NCBI GenBank assembly: GCA_948474755.1 | Contig: CAOLHI010001248.1 | Coordinates: 62,001-126,000, forward strand | Length of the DNA: 64,000 nt | From: Ctenosaura bakeri | Taxonomy: Eukaryota > Chordata > Lepidosauria > Squamata > Iguanidae | Reading direction: 5' to 3' | In this document: positions 33,441 through 44,756 of the stretch, piece after piece | How the letters are laid out: every line of letters starts with the position of its first letter | How positions within the stretch are numbered: the first letter of the stretch is position 1 | Notes under the pieces: model-generated | What the model saw: only the letters and a program-made list of their open reading frames with translations | Told to the model about the DNA's origin: nothing | Database searches by the model: none | Program-made: the position numbers and the translations under genes

Positions 33441-33879
33441 CCATTTTAAAAAAATACATTTTTGATATTTCCCTCATCCTTACAATTTTCTGTGCTCTTT
33501 TTATTGACAAGTCCTCTTTTTAAATGTCCCATCCCAAACATGCATGTGAACACAAACACAATACTCTCTCTCTCTCAAAGTTTAACCATGACTAAAGACT
33601 AACGCTGTGGAAGAACAATATCTCTGAAAATGTGCATTTAAAATTCCTGTCACAATTCAGAAATCTTTCTTCCACACATGTGGCATTCACAGAGAAGTTT
33701 CTTTTCTATAAATATTCTCAAAATGGAGAACAACCACTATTCACTCGAAGAACATCTGCTTTACATGCAAAAAATACCATGTTCAATTATCCTGATATCT
33801 CCTGGGAGACTAGCTCTGCTAAGCACAGGTTCTCTTACAAATTCCTTGGTCCCTTCAGATAATTTCCTTTTTCAAAAGG
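33441..33879. other. No recognised feature
   Basis: AT-rich, with (CT)n at 33565-33577. No family recognised. Confidence 0.4.
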
Positions 33880-35785
33880 TGGAGGAAAGAACAAGGGATC
33901 AGCAATTCTGGACATGATCCCAATCAATAGGAGGGAGTTGGCCATGGGAATCAAAGCAGTTGGTACTTCATGGTGGTGGTGGGGGGATTGACCATGTAAT
34001 GCTAGAATTCATGAATGGGAGACAGGCCGAAGAAGACCACAGTCAATTTCTTGAAAGCTGAAATTCTGGAAAGCTGGATTTCTTGAAAGCTGAATTTATC
34101 AAGCTCAGGTAAATACTGGGCATGGTCACATGGCTAGAGATGCTACTGAAAGAAGACACCAAGCATGAGTGGGATTTCATAAAGAAGGAACTGCTGAAAG
34201 CACAATCACAAACAATTCCATTGAAGAATTAAAATTGGAAACATCGGAAAATGCCAATGTGGCTACACAATAAATTCAAGGAGGAAGTGAAAAGAAAAGG
34301 GAGGATGTATGCAAAAACAGAAGGAAGGACAAATCACCAAGGAAGAATGCAGCTTGCAGAAACTGTATAATAAAACTGAAGTTCAAAGTTAGCTGAGAAT
34401 GGCTAGGAAAAAAACAAGCATCAAAAAGAGTTACTTCAAATATTTTCAAAGCATGAGAATGACCAAAGAAATAGTGGGGTCATTGCTTAAAAAGATGGTA
34501 AAATGTTAAGAGATTGTAATGAAAAGCTAGAACAGCTTCATATCTATTTTGCTTTGTTTTGCTTTGTCCCCACCCCCGCCACCCCAAAAGGAGGACACCT
34601 GGCAAGGAATCTTGCATGCAAATCAAGATGGATAAGGAGTTAGTCAGGAATCACTTAGTTAACCTAAATGAGTTCAGTTCTGGAGGGCCAAATGAACTAC
34701 ATCCCAGAGTATTGAAGAAATATGCTGACATATTTCCAGAACTACTTGCCATCAATTTTTAGAAATCTTGGACAACAAGTGAGTTGCTAGAAGAATGGAG
34801 ATAAGCAAACATTGTTCTTCTTTTCACAACAGGCTATGAAAAAGATCCAAGAATATACAGGCCAATCAGCTTGACCTCAAAACCAGGAAAAATATTGAAA
34901 CAGATTGTACAGGAGTCTGTGTGCAAGTATCTTGATATCAATGCATTGATTGGTAGGAGCCAGCATAGGCTTGTTCTCCAAGCTGGAATAGATGGAGTGT
35001 CCAAGCTGGAATAGATGGAGACACCATCAGATGGACCCATAACTGTCTGGACCATGCTCAAAGTGTTGACATTAGTCATAGTGCTTCAAACTGGAAAGAA
35101 GTCTCAAGTGGAATGACGTAGGGTTCTGTCCTGGGGCTGACACACTTCAATATTTTTATCAGTGATTTAGATGAGGGGTGGAGGGAATCCTTATTAAATT
35201 TGTGAATGACATAAAACTGGAGGAGGGTGTAGCTAACACACACTGGAGGGTGGGAACAGAATCCAAAATGACCTTGATATGTTAGAAAATTGGACTGAAA
35301 TTAATACAATGAAATGCAACAGAGATAAATGCAGAATTCTACATTTAAGACACAAACACCAAATTCACAGGTATAGGACGAGGTATACATGGCTCAGCAA
35401 TACTACATGTAAAAAAGGACCTTGGGATTATTGTTAATCATTAGTTGAACATGAGTCAGCAGCAAAGAAGGCAAATGCCATCTTAACCTGTGTTAACAGA
35501 ACCATAGTTTCTAAGCCAAGGGAAGTAATAGTTCCATTATGGTTTGAAGTTACAGGAAGGTTGATTTCAATTGAACATTAGGAGGAACTTCTTCACCCTA
35601 AAAGTAGTTCAGCAATGGAACCAATTGCTTAGAGAAGTGGTGGGGTCTCCTTCTCTGGAAGTCTTCCAAAAAAGAGGCTGGACAGCTACCTGCTGGGAAT
35701 TGTCTAGCTAGAAATCCTGCATTGAGCAGGTGGTTGGACCTGTTAGCTTATGGGGCTCCTTCCAACTCTATGGTTCTATGACTTC
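33880..35785 (+). pseudogene. Long decayed CR1 LINE
   Basis: CR1 ORF2 can be followed in shifting frames for about 1.9 kb. A region near 34620-34760 reads like the RT fingers (SGGPNELHPRVLK), 34837-34980 like YEKDPRIYRPISL-x-KILKQIV and SQHRL, 35130-35175 like F-N-I-F-I-SDLD, and 35190-35225 like KFVNDIKL where the catalytic FADD motif should be. The end at 35700-35785 has GGTTGGACCTGTTAGC, CTCCTTCCAACTCTATGGTT and CTATGACTTCATGATT, a mutated CR1 tail. Many stops, frameshifts and an altered catalytic motif show it is old and inactive. Confidence 0.85.
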
Positions 35786-35795
35786 ATGATTTTAT

Positions 35796-35995
35796 GGCCA
35801 TTTCCACCCTACACTGTTATAGTGCTATTATTCCACTTTCAACATCCTATAGATCCTGCGGTTTGCAGTTTAAGGAGGGCCTTTAGATTTCTTAGCCAGA
35901 CAGCTCTTTGGTCCCAGTAAATTACAAACCCCAAAATTCCAAAGGATGTTGAGAGTAGAATAATAGCACTGTAACAGTGTAGTGTGGTAATAGCC
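35796..35995. mobile_element. MITE family M, copy 3 (200 bp)
   Basis: GGCCATTTCCAC at the left and GTGGTAATAGCC at the right with TAT on both sides (35793-35795, 35996-35998). The inner inverted repeat (CACTGTTATAGTGCTATTAT and its complement) is well kept. It lies about 10 bp after the CR1 tail. Confidence 0.88.
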
Positions 35996-35998
35996 TAT

Positions 35999-36479
35999 AA
36001 GTGGGCAAGACTTTAGGCCCAATGCACAGTTTAAAAAAAAAAAAAATCTTATTCCCTTTTTGCTTTAAAAGCATCGTGAAAGTAGAAAACCCATCTTTTA
36101 ACACTGTAACATTCATCTTGATGTAAATAAGTGGCTAGAGGGCTGAATTAATCACTTATCTTTTCCATCTCATTCTTCCCTTTACATGCCACCTCACTCA
36201 GCATCCTCTTGTAGCTTTGGTTGATTCTTCTAAGCCACAAGTGAAAGAGAACCGGAGTGTCCAAGCCAATAATATAACCACCTAATAAACATATAATGAT
36301 AGTTTTATAACAGGAGGATGAGATGCTGCTGCTGTTTACAGAAAACTTTGGCAGGTACTTTCTATGTGATTTAAGAAGCTGCCTCTCTTAGGTCTCAGCT
36401 TTAATTTCTATTGACATATGCAACAGAGGTGTGAAGAACACTGTCAGATTTTCATCTCCTCAGTTACAAAGGGTGTTTT
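35999..36479. other. No recognised feature
   Basis: AT-rich with an A13 run near 36033; nothing recognised. Confidence 0.4.
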
Positions 36480-36830
36480 GACATGTCTCAATATGTTAGA
36501 AGAGATTTTGCACAATTTAATGATATGTTTGCATTTAGGGGACATTTTTTAAAAAATTTCATTTCCACAAAAACATTTCTTTGTGCAAAAGAATATGCTG
36601 CATTGTGTAATACACAGTGGTTCTCATGCAAAATGTTATGGTTTGCACAGAAGACAGAGTTCGTTGCACAAGCAAATGCTTGTTTTGAACAAACTTTTGT
36701 TTTCTGCAAAGAAAACCTGTAAAAACTATCAAAAATGTGCAAAAATCTCTCATAATCCCACCCAAAGGAGAGAAATCTTTTGAAATTTTTCATTCTTGTG
36801 TGCAAGAACGAATAAGTAAAGACTACCATA
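36480..36830. repeat. TGCA-rich repeat, copy 3
   Basis: Words TTTTGCACAATTT, TTTGTGCAAAAGAATATGC, GGTTTGCACAGAAGACAGAG, TTTTCTGCAAAGAAAAC and AATGTGCAAAAATC recur across the segment. Overlapping frames of 60-113 codons on both strands arise from the same low-stop vocabulary. Confidence 0.5.
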
Positions 36831-38841
36831 CCCAGTGAAAAGTACCAAATAAAAGGGAAGTAAATATAGCTACCTCATTAAAAACAGGATTGAAAGATGA
36901 ACTTTTCCCTGAATCAAGGTTTTAAAGACATGGTTGACACAACTGAATTGGGCAGCTAGAGTGGGGAACGCCCAACACTGATCCTGAGGCATTGTACATG
37001 TAGAGTATATTTCTTTCACCTGCGTTGTGGGCCTTAAACAGCTCTCTCACCAACTTGTTGATTGAACTTGGAAGTCATATTTGGAAGTATCTAGCAGTGT
37101 GGGAGAACAACACTTTTCTCCAAAAAGTAGGAGTGCATGTGTAACATACATCTGTACCATGCTGGATTGCAGTGTATTCAGTCCAGGAGAACCCCAAGCA
37201 CATCTCCTTGTGCAAATGGAGGTCTTACATGCTCTTTTATTTTTTATTTTTTATCTTAATAGAAAAAGGAAGTCAGCATGATAAAGGAAAATGCTTGCAC
37301 CTCTCTTCAGTCTAATTAAGGGCTCCACCATAAATTTCAAAGTGTGAATCCATTAGGATGTGTATTAGAGCTTGTGAGCACATTATATTATTCAATGGGC
37401 AGAGCATTGATTCTGCAAATAAGTGATCACAGATTATATATCAGTGTAAGCCCCCCTATATCTGACAAAATGATTTAATAAGCTAATTTTCTTCAAAGAT
37501 AAAAGTATCAAGAACAAAGTGTGGGGGAGAGAATAATTAGTTTAATCTGGGTAAAAGATGATCCAATTATGTCAGACCAGTCATTCTAGGGAAAAAATGT
37601 GTGAGGACTCTAAAAAGTCTGCTTTCCAAGATATATAGAGAGCCAATCAATAGTCTAAGGTGACCTTACGCAAGATTCATATTTATCTAGGACAATGATT
37701 TAAAACAGCAATTATTGAAAACTTACAAGATACATGGACACACAGTAACAACTATCCAAAACATCTAGCAGATAAAGAAGCACAAGATAAATTAGTGATA
37801 ATATAATTTTCCACATAGATTTCCTAAAAATAATCCAGAAAATTCTAATTGTTATTGCAGCTATTCAAGTATTTTTTTTTCCTGGTGGGCACGAGGAATC
37901 CAAATATATCAAAGGCTATCCTGAAATGATGGTGACAATTTTCAATTTATTTCCTATTTTATTGCCTTGATGAAAATTCATACAGTTATGAACTAAGGCT
38001 GCTTAAAAAAAATAAATGAATTTATCAAGATTGGAAGGAAACAATTCAGCCACTGTGAACTGCATATGTAGACTGACACATGTGCACATGCTTTTTAAAA
38101 AATCATTCAGCCAGACCAAGAAAAAGCAATCAATGGGGACCTAGAGATCTACCAAACTTAAACATCATATTGGTTACATCAGAGCCTTATTATAAAGAAT
38201 ACTTCATATTTAAGCAAAACATTTCTCATAGGACTAGAGACAGACTCGTCTAGAACAACATGTGATCTACCAGATAGTTGCATGATAATGTTGTATTTAT
38301 ATACATAATAACTGTATATAAATAACAAGAGGCATTTACCAGTGAACCTCTGTTACAAATATAACACAAATGTTATATACATTACAAGTTAGAAAGTTAC
38401 AAGCCAGTTGCTAATTTCCATATGCTGTTCACATTCCATATGCACACTATTGTTCACAATCTAATTTACATTCACAATCATGAAACTACATGTATTAGGT
38501 AGACACAAATAATAAATATATTTCAAAAAGAGGACAGAAAGAAAGGGCTGGATACTCATTCTTTAATACATATCAGCTATGGGCAAGTAATGTTTTCCTA
38601 GCACTGGCCAAAGAATGATTCATCTATTCTTGAAGTTGCCCACAGACAACATACCTGAATTATAGTTCGACTCAATTTGGAGAAAGGAGCGAGAGGAGAT
38701 TTTTAGTTGCCTCTATTTTTCTGAATTACAGAAATTTTTATCTCTTTTCTGCCATTTCAAACCATGTCGGCATGAGCACGATCATTCCATGTAACAGGTG
38801 CGGACAGAAATGAGCATATTAATAAATATTTATACATATAC
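36831..38841. other. No recognised feature
   Basis: Two kilobases of AT-rich sequence without a recognised repeat or coding signal. Confidence 0.4.
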
Positions 38842-39244
38842 TAGGGATGGGCCAATCGAATCATTGAATCATCGGATCCTGGGCAACTGAATCTTTCGAA
38901 TCCACCAACCAAGTTTGTTTGTTGCTTTTCAAAATTGGTGCCTTCGAGGAACACCAAAAGCCTGATTGGCAGGCGGGTCCCTGGATGAGCAAAAATCATG
39001 GCTTAAAGCTGTGCGTGCCAGAAACTGCCTATGCTTGCTCGGGCTGTGTGCTTGCCTGCCTGCCCACTTGAGCTGTGTGCTCGCCCGCTCACTCGGCCTT
39101 TGAGCTCACCCGCCTGCACCTGCTCGTGCTGCCTGCCCACGCCTGTGGCTGCCTCCCTCTGCAAGGTAGTAATTATTCTTCTCTATTCTTTTGACCTGAG
39201 ACTTGGAGGGTAGGGATTGGGACTGGAGTAGAGACTTGACTTGA

Positions 39245-39447
39245 AAGTCCCTTGCAGAACTTGAGACTGGACTTCAGGGTGCAGAATTGTGACTGGACTA
39301 GAGGCTGGGTCTTTTTAAAAGTGCCTTGTTGTAGGACTTGCGACTGGACTTGAGACTGCAGGGTGCAGAACTGAGATTGGACTAGAGGCTGGTGGGTTGT
39401 TGTTTTTTTTAAGTCCTTCCTTGTTGCAGGACTTGAGACTTGATTGG
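39245..39447. repeat. Tandem repeat, about 2.4 units of 70-95 bp
   Basis: Units share GACTTGAGACTG, CAGGGTGCAGAA, TTGGACTAGAGGCTGG and AAGT-CCTTGTTG. Unit starts are near 39245, 39317 and 39410; the last is partial. It lies inside the GAATC-array element. Confidence 0.65.
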
Positions 39448-39676
39448 AAGACACAATCTTCTTGAGATTTCAAGGACAACTAAAAGATTCCTTTGCATAG
39501 CTCCCCTGCAAAGTGCTTTCATATACAATTCTGGGGTTTGTAGTTGGACAAGGTGTCACAGCCTTCTATGCCAAAGTGTGCTGGTGCATCATCAAACTAC
39601 AAACCCCAGTATGCCATAAGAAACTATGTAAAGAAAATCCAGTTTTGACCTGGATTATCTCTGTATTGTAGTATGT

Positions 39677-39743
39677 GGCCCTGTTTACACAGGCAGGAAA
39701 ATGTGGGATTAATCCATATTTTCCTACCTGTGTGGAAAGGGCC
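39677..39743. repeat. 67-bp near-perfect hairpin
   Basis: GGCCCTGTTTACACAGGCAG pairs with CTACCTGTGTGGAAAGGGCC across a short AATCC-type centre. Its ends look like those of the foldback element at 30539-31005, so it may be a tiny MITE. No clear target duplication. A second inverted pair, TCTGGGGTTTGTAGTT (39530) and AACTACAAACCCCAG (39595), lies upstream. Confidence 0.7.
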
Positions 39744-40020
39744 TTCACGTCATTTTCAACCTGGGGAGAACCTGAGGCAAAACTATGACAATTGTCCTGG
39801 CCAGATTTCTTCAGAGGGAGCTTTGCCTTTGCCTAGGCTTTTGCTAAGGCTGCGAGAGTGTGTCTTGCCCAAGATTATCCTTCTTTCCCTTGCTTTTAAA
39901 ACCCTTTTTAAAAAGGGATTCAAAAGATTCAAGATTCATGAGATTCGTGGATTCCCAGAACCATCCAGGGATTCAGATTCGGAGCCAGATTCAGAAAATT
40001 CTGGATTCATCCCATCCGTA

Positions 40021-40821
40021 ACACAGTAATATTTATGTATCCTTCAGAGACAACACAAGCAAAGCATTGCTGCAGCCTTCATATTGTAAAAGAATGGTTT
40101 AACAATGCTGAACAGTGGAAGATAACATAGAGTTTCTTTTCTTGTCACCATAAATATACTCATCTAGGAAAGGTCGCATAGTACTTTTTTTAAAAAGTGG
40201 TGCTTAGATGTTAAGATTTGCCCAAGAATGCATTAGAGAAATGCACAGATATAGAGAAGGACAGACATTGGAAGGCTAAATGATCATTGTTAAGAGACTT
40301 TGGCTTGGACAGACTGTGCTAGCAGAAAGCTACTTATACTTGTGAGTGGGATCCTAAGATTTCCACTGGTCCCACTTTCATCTACACCCCCATCCATTTC
40401 AGATGATCCTTAGGATCAGTTTTGGTCTGCTACCATGGAAAAGAGAAATCTTATTTCATGAAACTGTACAATTTGTATCAAAAGATCTGGAGAATGGACA
40501 TTTTCAATCAGCATCCCCCAAGAGTTATCTTAAGTTAACAGTGTCTTTTAAACAACCTTATTGTTATTATGTATTCATTCTCACTTACTGTCAGCAGGCT
40601 TGAGGGTCTGCTTTCAGCCAGAAGGACAGGCTATGAATACCTTAAACAACTCTCTGATCCTCTTGACAAATCTTTACAGGTTCCAGCTTGTGGAGATAAT
40701 AATATTTGTTTGCCCTACAAGTTTGTGGTGAAGATTGCCATGAGACAGAGAATAGACAGCATTCTGATGATTTACAAAGCTAGATAAATGCCATGTCCTT
40801 TTTTTCTATTATCAAAAGAAG
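40021..40821. other. No recognised feature
   Basis: AT-rich. Two overlapping frames at 40403-40603 and 40569-40787 have no recognised similarity. Confidence 0.4.
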
Positions 40822-40834
40822 ATCATCGTCGTCG

Positions 40835-40885
<51 letters not shown>
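40822..40885 (+). repeat. (ATC)n microsatellite
   Basis: About 64 bp of ATC units with a few GTC variants at the left. Confidence 0.95.
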
Positions 40886-41397
40886 CAGCAACAACAATGA
40901 ATTCAGTTTGGTCAAATCCTAAACCAAATTGGAATGCTTTGAGGGAGATTTATAGCTCTTCCAAGGTAGATGTCTTTCAATACAGGGTGCTGCCTGCTTT
41001 GCTTAGACTTTGCCAGATGGGAACCTGACCACTGCTTGGCTTGGCTTCCTTTCTTGAAACCTAAAACTTTCCTTGGTTGGTGTTGCCTTACTGAGTATTG
41101 CCTCACTGGTTGTCCATGGAGTGGCTTGACATGGCCTTGTTTCCATTCCTGGAACCTAAACATCCTGACCCCTCTTGCGGAGACCACAACCTGATCATAA
41201 GAGCTAATAGGTACTTCCCTCATCTGACTCATGGTTCTCAACTTACCTGACATGCATATAAATTTTACTACATTTTGCACTGCATTTGTTACAAAATATA
41301 CATGAATTCTAATAACAACATTTCTTGGAGTGATAAAGAGTACAAGAGGTTCAGTTCTCCCAAAGTGTTTTAGAAGTTATTCTGTGAACAGTAGTAG
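40886..41397. other. No recognised feature
   Basis: A slightly GC-richer patch at 41000-41200 has overlapping frames on both strands, none recognised. Confidence 0.4.
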
Positions 41398-41603
41398 AAC
41401 TTGGAGTGTATGGAGGGTGGATGGGAGGGGTGTGGCTATGGCAGGAGGGGCATGGCCACTGTGTGTGGGGGCATGACCAGGATACATGGGAGCATGGTGA
41501 GGATACGTGGGGGCGTGGCTACTGGCTGTGACACGCCAAAAACATTGTCGCCTGGGAAGAACTGCCCACCACCCCACTGCTCCCCGTCCCTATGTGACTA
41601 TCT
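41398..41603. repeat. GC-rich repeat, uninterrupted copy
   Basis: Begins GGAGTGTATGGAGGGTGG and ends CGTCCCTATGTGAC; matches 8923-9034 plus 9560-9622 but lacks the LTR. Internally built of irregular GGGGCATGACCAGGATAC-like units. It serves as the empty site for the LTR at 9035-9554. Confidence 0.7.
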
Positions 41604-42070
41604 GTGAAGAAATACACCCTTCTTTGAATGTGAATTGTGAGCTTTTGTGAATAAAACACTATATTCAGAAAGCCACATGTATTTTTTGTATAAGACTGCT
41701 GTTTTATATACAAAACCCAGCAAACTTGCCCAGCAAAAATCTTGTACAGAAAATAGTAAGCTTGTACAACATATTGCTATTTTCTAGTTCACAATTGTGT
41801 TTTTTTGCACAGTCTTTTTGTATAAGATTTTTACTGTGCAAAATCGCTGGGTTTTATGCAGAAAACAGCAATCTTGCACAAAAAAGCATAAGTGACTTTC
41901 CGGAATGTGTTTTTTGTTCAACCCCCCACAATTTCCATAAGTAACATGTACTTTTGTGCAGAATAACTTAATGAAACAGGTTGGGATGCACAAACACTAG
42001 GCAAAAGCTACACAAAATTCTTCCTGTTGTATTATTCTTACCAGATTTTCAGAATGCTGCAAAAGCCATT
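41604..42070. repeat. TGCA-rich repeat, copy 4
   Basis: Words TTGTACAGAAAATAG, TTTTTTTGCACAGTC, TACTGTGCAAAATCG, TGCAGAAAACAGCAATCTTG and CTTTTGTGCAGAATAAC. Ends with CAGAATGCTGCAAAAG then CATTTTTCAGCCAAGAAATG. The best copy for defining the family. Confidence 0.5.
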
Positions 42071-43839
42071 TTTCAGCCAAGAAATGAATAAGGGCAAATA
42101 TCCTTTAAATCCTAGCTAACAGAGATGTTCAGATAATCTGCCACAATGTCACAGGCTAGTGTTACTAGCATAAACACAAACTCCACACATTATGCTCTGA
42201 CAAGTACAGCAGAGATTTGTCATTCAGATAGGCTGGTTGCTTAGCCTTTTGAAAAAGTGAAAAAGAAACATTTTCAACCAAATATTATTGATAAATGCAT
42301 TGTCAGACCCATGACACTGTGCACCACATGCCCTATGAACTTACTCCTCATCTTCTCATTCAGAGATCCTTGCACATACCTAGCAAATATCAGTCTCATT
42401 TCATGATAACAATAAGACATCTGGATAAGATACTCGGCAACATCCTGACATATTTTAATCACAGTAGAAATGACCTGAACACACACAACAACAACAACGT
42501 TTACTCTGCTGCATTTCCCAGTGCTAATCTATTCAGACCTTTTTTTCTTACAAACTACAAGTTGCAAGGCACGTTGGAAATCTACTGGTTGGTTCCACTA
42601 GTTCTTTTTTCTTTTTTTCTCCCAACCTGGCCAACACCAGAAGCATATTCCTATGGGGAGTCGCATCTAGCTTGGCTTATTTATTATCCTGCGTTTCTCT
42701 CAGTACAGAAAATACCTAGAATAATTTCTCTCTTCTTAAAGCTCACGCATTTTAAACCTTTGTTCCATTTTAAAGATAATTAAGATAGCTTCCATGAGAT
42801 TTTAAAAAGGAAGAAAAAAACACCTCTCTCCCAAAACTTTTGTGTAGCCCCTCCACTCCAATGCCAAATTCTTGTTAAGATGTCATGTTGGCTGTTCCCT
42901 GGCTTTCATGACTTTGTCATACCTTTGAAAGCCTCATCTGATTTGTCATGAAAAGGACCCCAATGTTCTAGAACTAACACTGGAGTGGGCAACAAAATGT
43001 GCAGCCTTGAATTAGAGGATCAAGCCACTTGAAAATGCAAACAACCTTGAAATGCAATTCCCCAATCAGGATTTCATCATTATATGCAATGCAATATTTG
43101 CGCCATATTTCATATCAAAATGGCATATCAACACACCACTGGAGTACTGTAACAAAAGCATGTCCACAAATTGCACTAAAAAAGTCTATTCCTTAAATGA
43201 GTCACTTGAGGATGATGTCAATGAGGAACAGTAGAAATAGAAAAATTTAAACTGCATGTACTTTTTGGTCTGCAAATATATTATGTATGGATTACAGATG
43301 TGAGTAATGCAGAAACATAATATAACAAAAAAAAATGTAAATTTCATTTGTAAATTTGTACTCCAAAGAATCCACGTTGTAAAGCTGAAATATTCTGCCA
43401 TTCAAGAGTAGAACGCAATGCGTTTCAAAAGTTAGGAAACTGAGACGCAAGAGAAGACCTGGCTTAGAGAATGTGGCTACAACTGATGCCAGAGGCTCTT
43501 GGTGAATGAACTCTGAAGAAACATCTTCATCAGCCCTCTTCCTAACAAATAGCATGAAGAAGCACCCATCCAATCACATACATTCACATATTTACTTGGA
43601 CATTCAGTGACATTCATGTGCCACACAGAAGAGCTTTCTGAAGACATGCTTCTGATCCTGAAAACACCTACCGGTATTTGACAAGGGGAAAGAAGACCAC
43701 TGAACTGGACTAGCAAAAGAATGAATAATTCTCATAGTTTTCTCTCTGCTGCAGGACAGAACCAATATTTCTGTAGTGTTTTTGCCCAGCATGCACACAC
43801 CCTGAATTGTTTTGAGAAGTTATATCACATAGAAACATA
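42071..43839. other. No recognised feature
   Basis: AT-rich. Includes a 162-codon plus frame at 42295-42783 that looks like chance (see rejected items). Confidence 0.4.
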
Positions 43840-44255
43840 CACGGTGGGTTTTGTGTGTGAGAGAGAGCTTCTAGCAGTTTTGTGCAATTCTCTCATTTTT
43901 TGTGTGTGTGAAAAAAATTATGCAAAAAAATCTTTCACGTACTTATGTGGAAAAAAAGATTGTTTCAACATATGTGGATCGGGGAAGAGTTGAAAAAATA
44001 CTGAGCAAAACAAAATAAAACATGCGGAAACATGTGTTTCTAAAAATAGTGTTTTGTGTGTGTTTTGCATAAATGCAAGATTTTTTTTAAAAAAGCCTTT
44101 TTTAATATTTTCCATTTTCAGGCAGAAAAGGGGGGTACTAAATTCTTTCCTGAAACACTTTGGTCTGCATAAATATTGAGAGCAGGTGCAAAATACTTGA
44201 TTTGTATTATTCTTCCTAAACAGGTTTCCCAAGTGTCAGAAAACCAAATTTTTCA
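43840..44255. repeat. TGCA-rich repeat, copy 5
   Basis: GTTTTGTGCAATTC, AAAATTATGCAAAAAAATC, TGTTTTGCATAAATGCAAG, GGTCTGCATAAAT and AGGTGCAAAATAC, ending with CAAATTTTTCACCAAGACATG as in copy 4. The unclassified repeat copy B starts about 15 bp later. Confidence 0.45.
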
Positions 44256-44272
44256 CCAAGACATGAATACTC

Positions 44273-44756
44273 ACATATTTACCTGGCATTACCTGGGATT
44301 TTATTTTCTCATAGGTAACACTTCTTAGAAATACCTTAGGAATTACCTTACCTCATCTTAGGAGTTAATGCAGCTGAAATACACAGATTTGAGCTCCTGT
44401 GTCTCTAATTCCCCAAACTGCCTTGTCCAGTACCTGTAACTTTTCCCTGTAGTCTCCAATCCAGTCTGTATTCAGAATTATTAACACACAAGAGTTTGAG
44501 TTCCTGAGGGAATACACTACCCTCCTTCTTGCTGGTAGGCCTTGTCTCCATAGCAACTCACCTGAGCTCTCTGGCTGAGAATTCTAATGGCCCCTTCCTG
44601 AACTGCCAGGCCCAGGACTCCATAGAATCTTCACAGCCAGCCAATCATGTGAGGTCTTCTCACCTCACTCAGCCAATCGTATGAGGTCTTCACCTGCCTG
44701 ACACAGACAAACAGACAAACTCACAAACAGACAAACTTTGACTTCTATATAGTAGA
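44273..44756 (+). repeat. Unclassified repeat, copy B (about 484 bp)
   Basis: Starts ATATTTACCTGGCATTACCT and ends TATATAGTAGATA. It matches the two halves of copy A (10965-11304, 12118-12451) but has no CR1. Near the end AGCCAATC(A/G)TGTGAGGTCTT is present twice and ACAGACAAAC units are repeated. Asymmetric ends without inverted repeats recall Helitron-like or other rolling-circle elements, but the ends do not clearly fit. Confidence 0.72.

Larger units (their letters stand above)
38842..40020. mobile_element. Composite element with inverted GAATC arrays at both ends
   Basis: The left end starts TAGGGATGGGCC and holds four GAATC motifs within about 60 bp; the right end finishes CATCCCATCCGTA and holds nine GATTC (the complement) from about 39919 to 40010. 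So the ends form TIR-like TA(G/C)GGATGGG plus inverted arrays. The middle has a GC-rich CCTGC/CTCGC block (38995-39165), a tandem repeat, and two foldback segments. Arrays of a short motif near the ends are typical transposase-binding sites in DNA transposons. No target duplication is convincing and no transposase is encoded. Superfamily unknown. Confidence 0.55.

Noticed and set aside
40822..40885. CRISPR-like or functional trinucleotide array
   Set aside because: A plain ATC microsatellite without spacers; CRISPR arrays are not expected in vertebrate DNA.
42295..42783. 162-codon plus frame, one of the longest outside elements
   Set aside because: No recognised motif, no splice or promoter context, low-complexity NNN and FF runs; most likely chance in AT-rich DNA.
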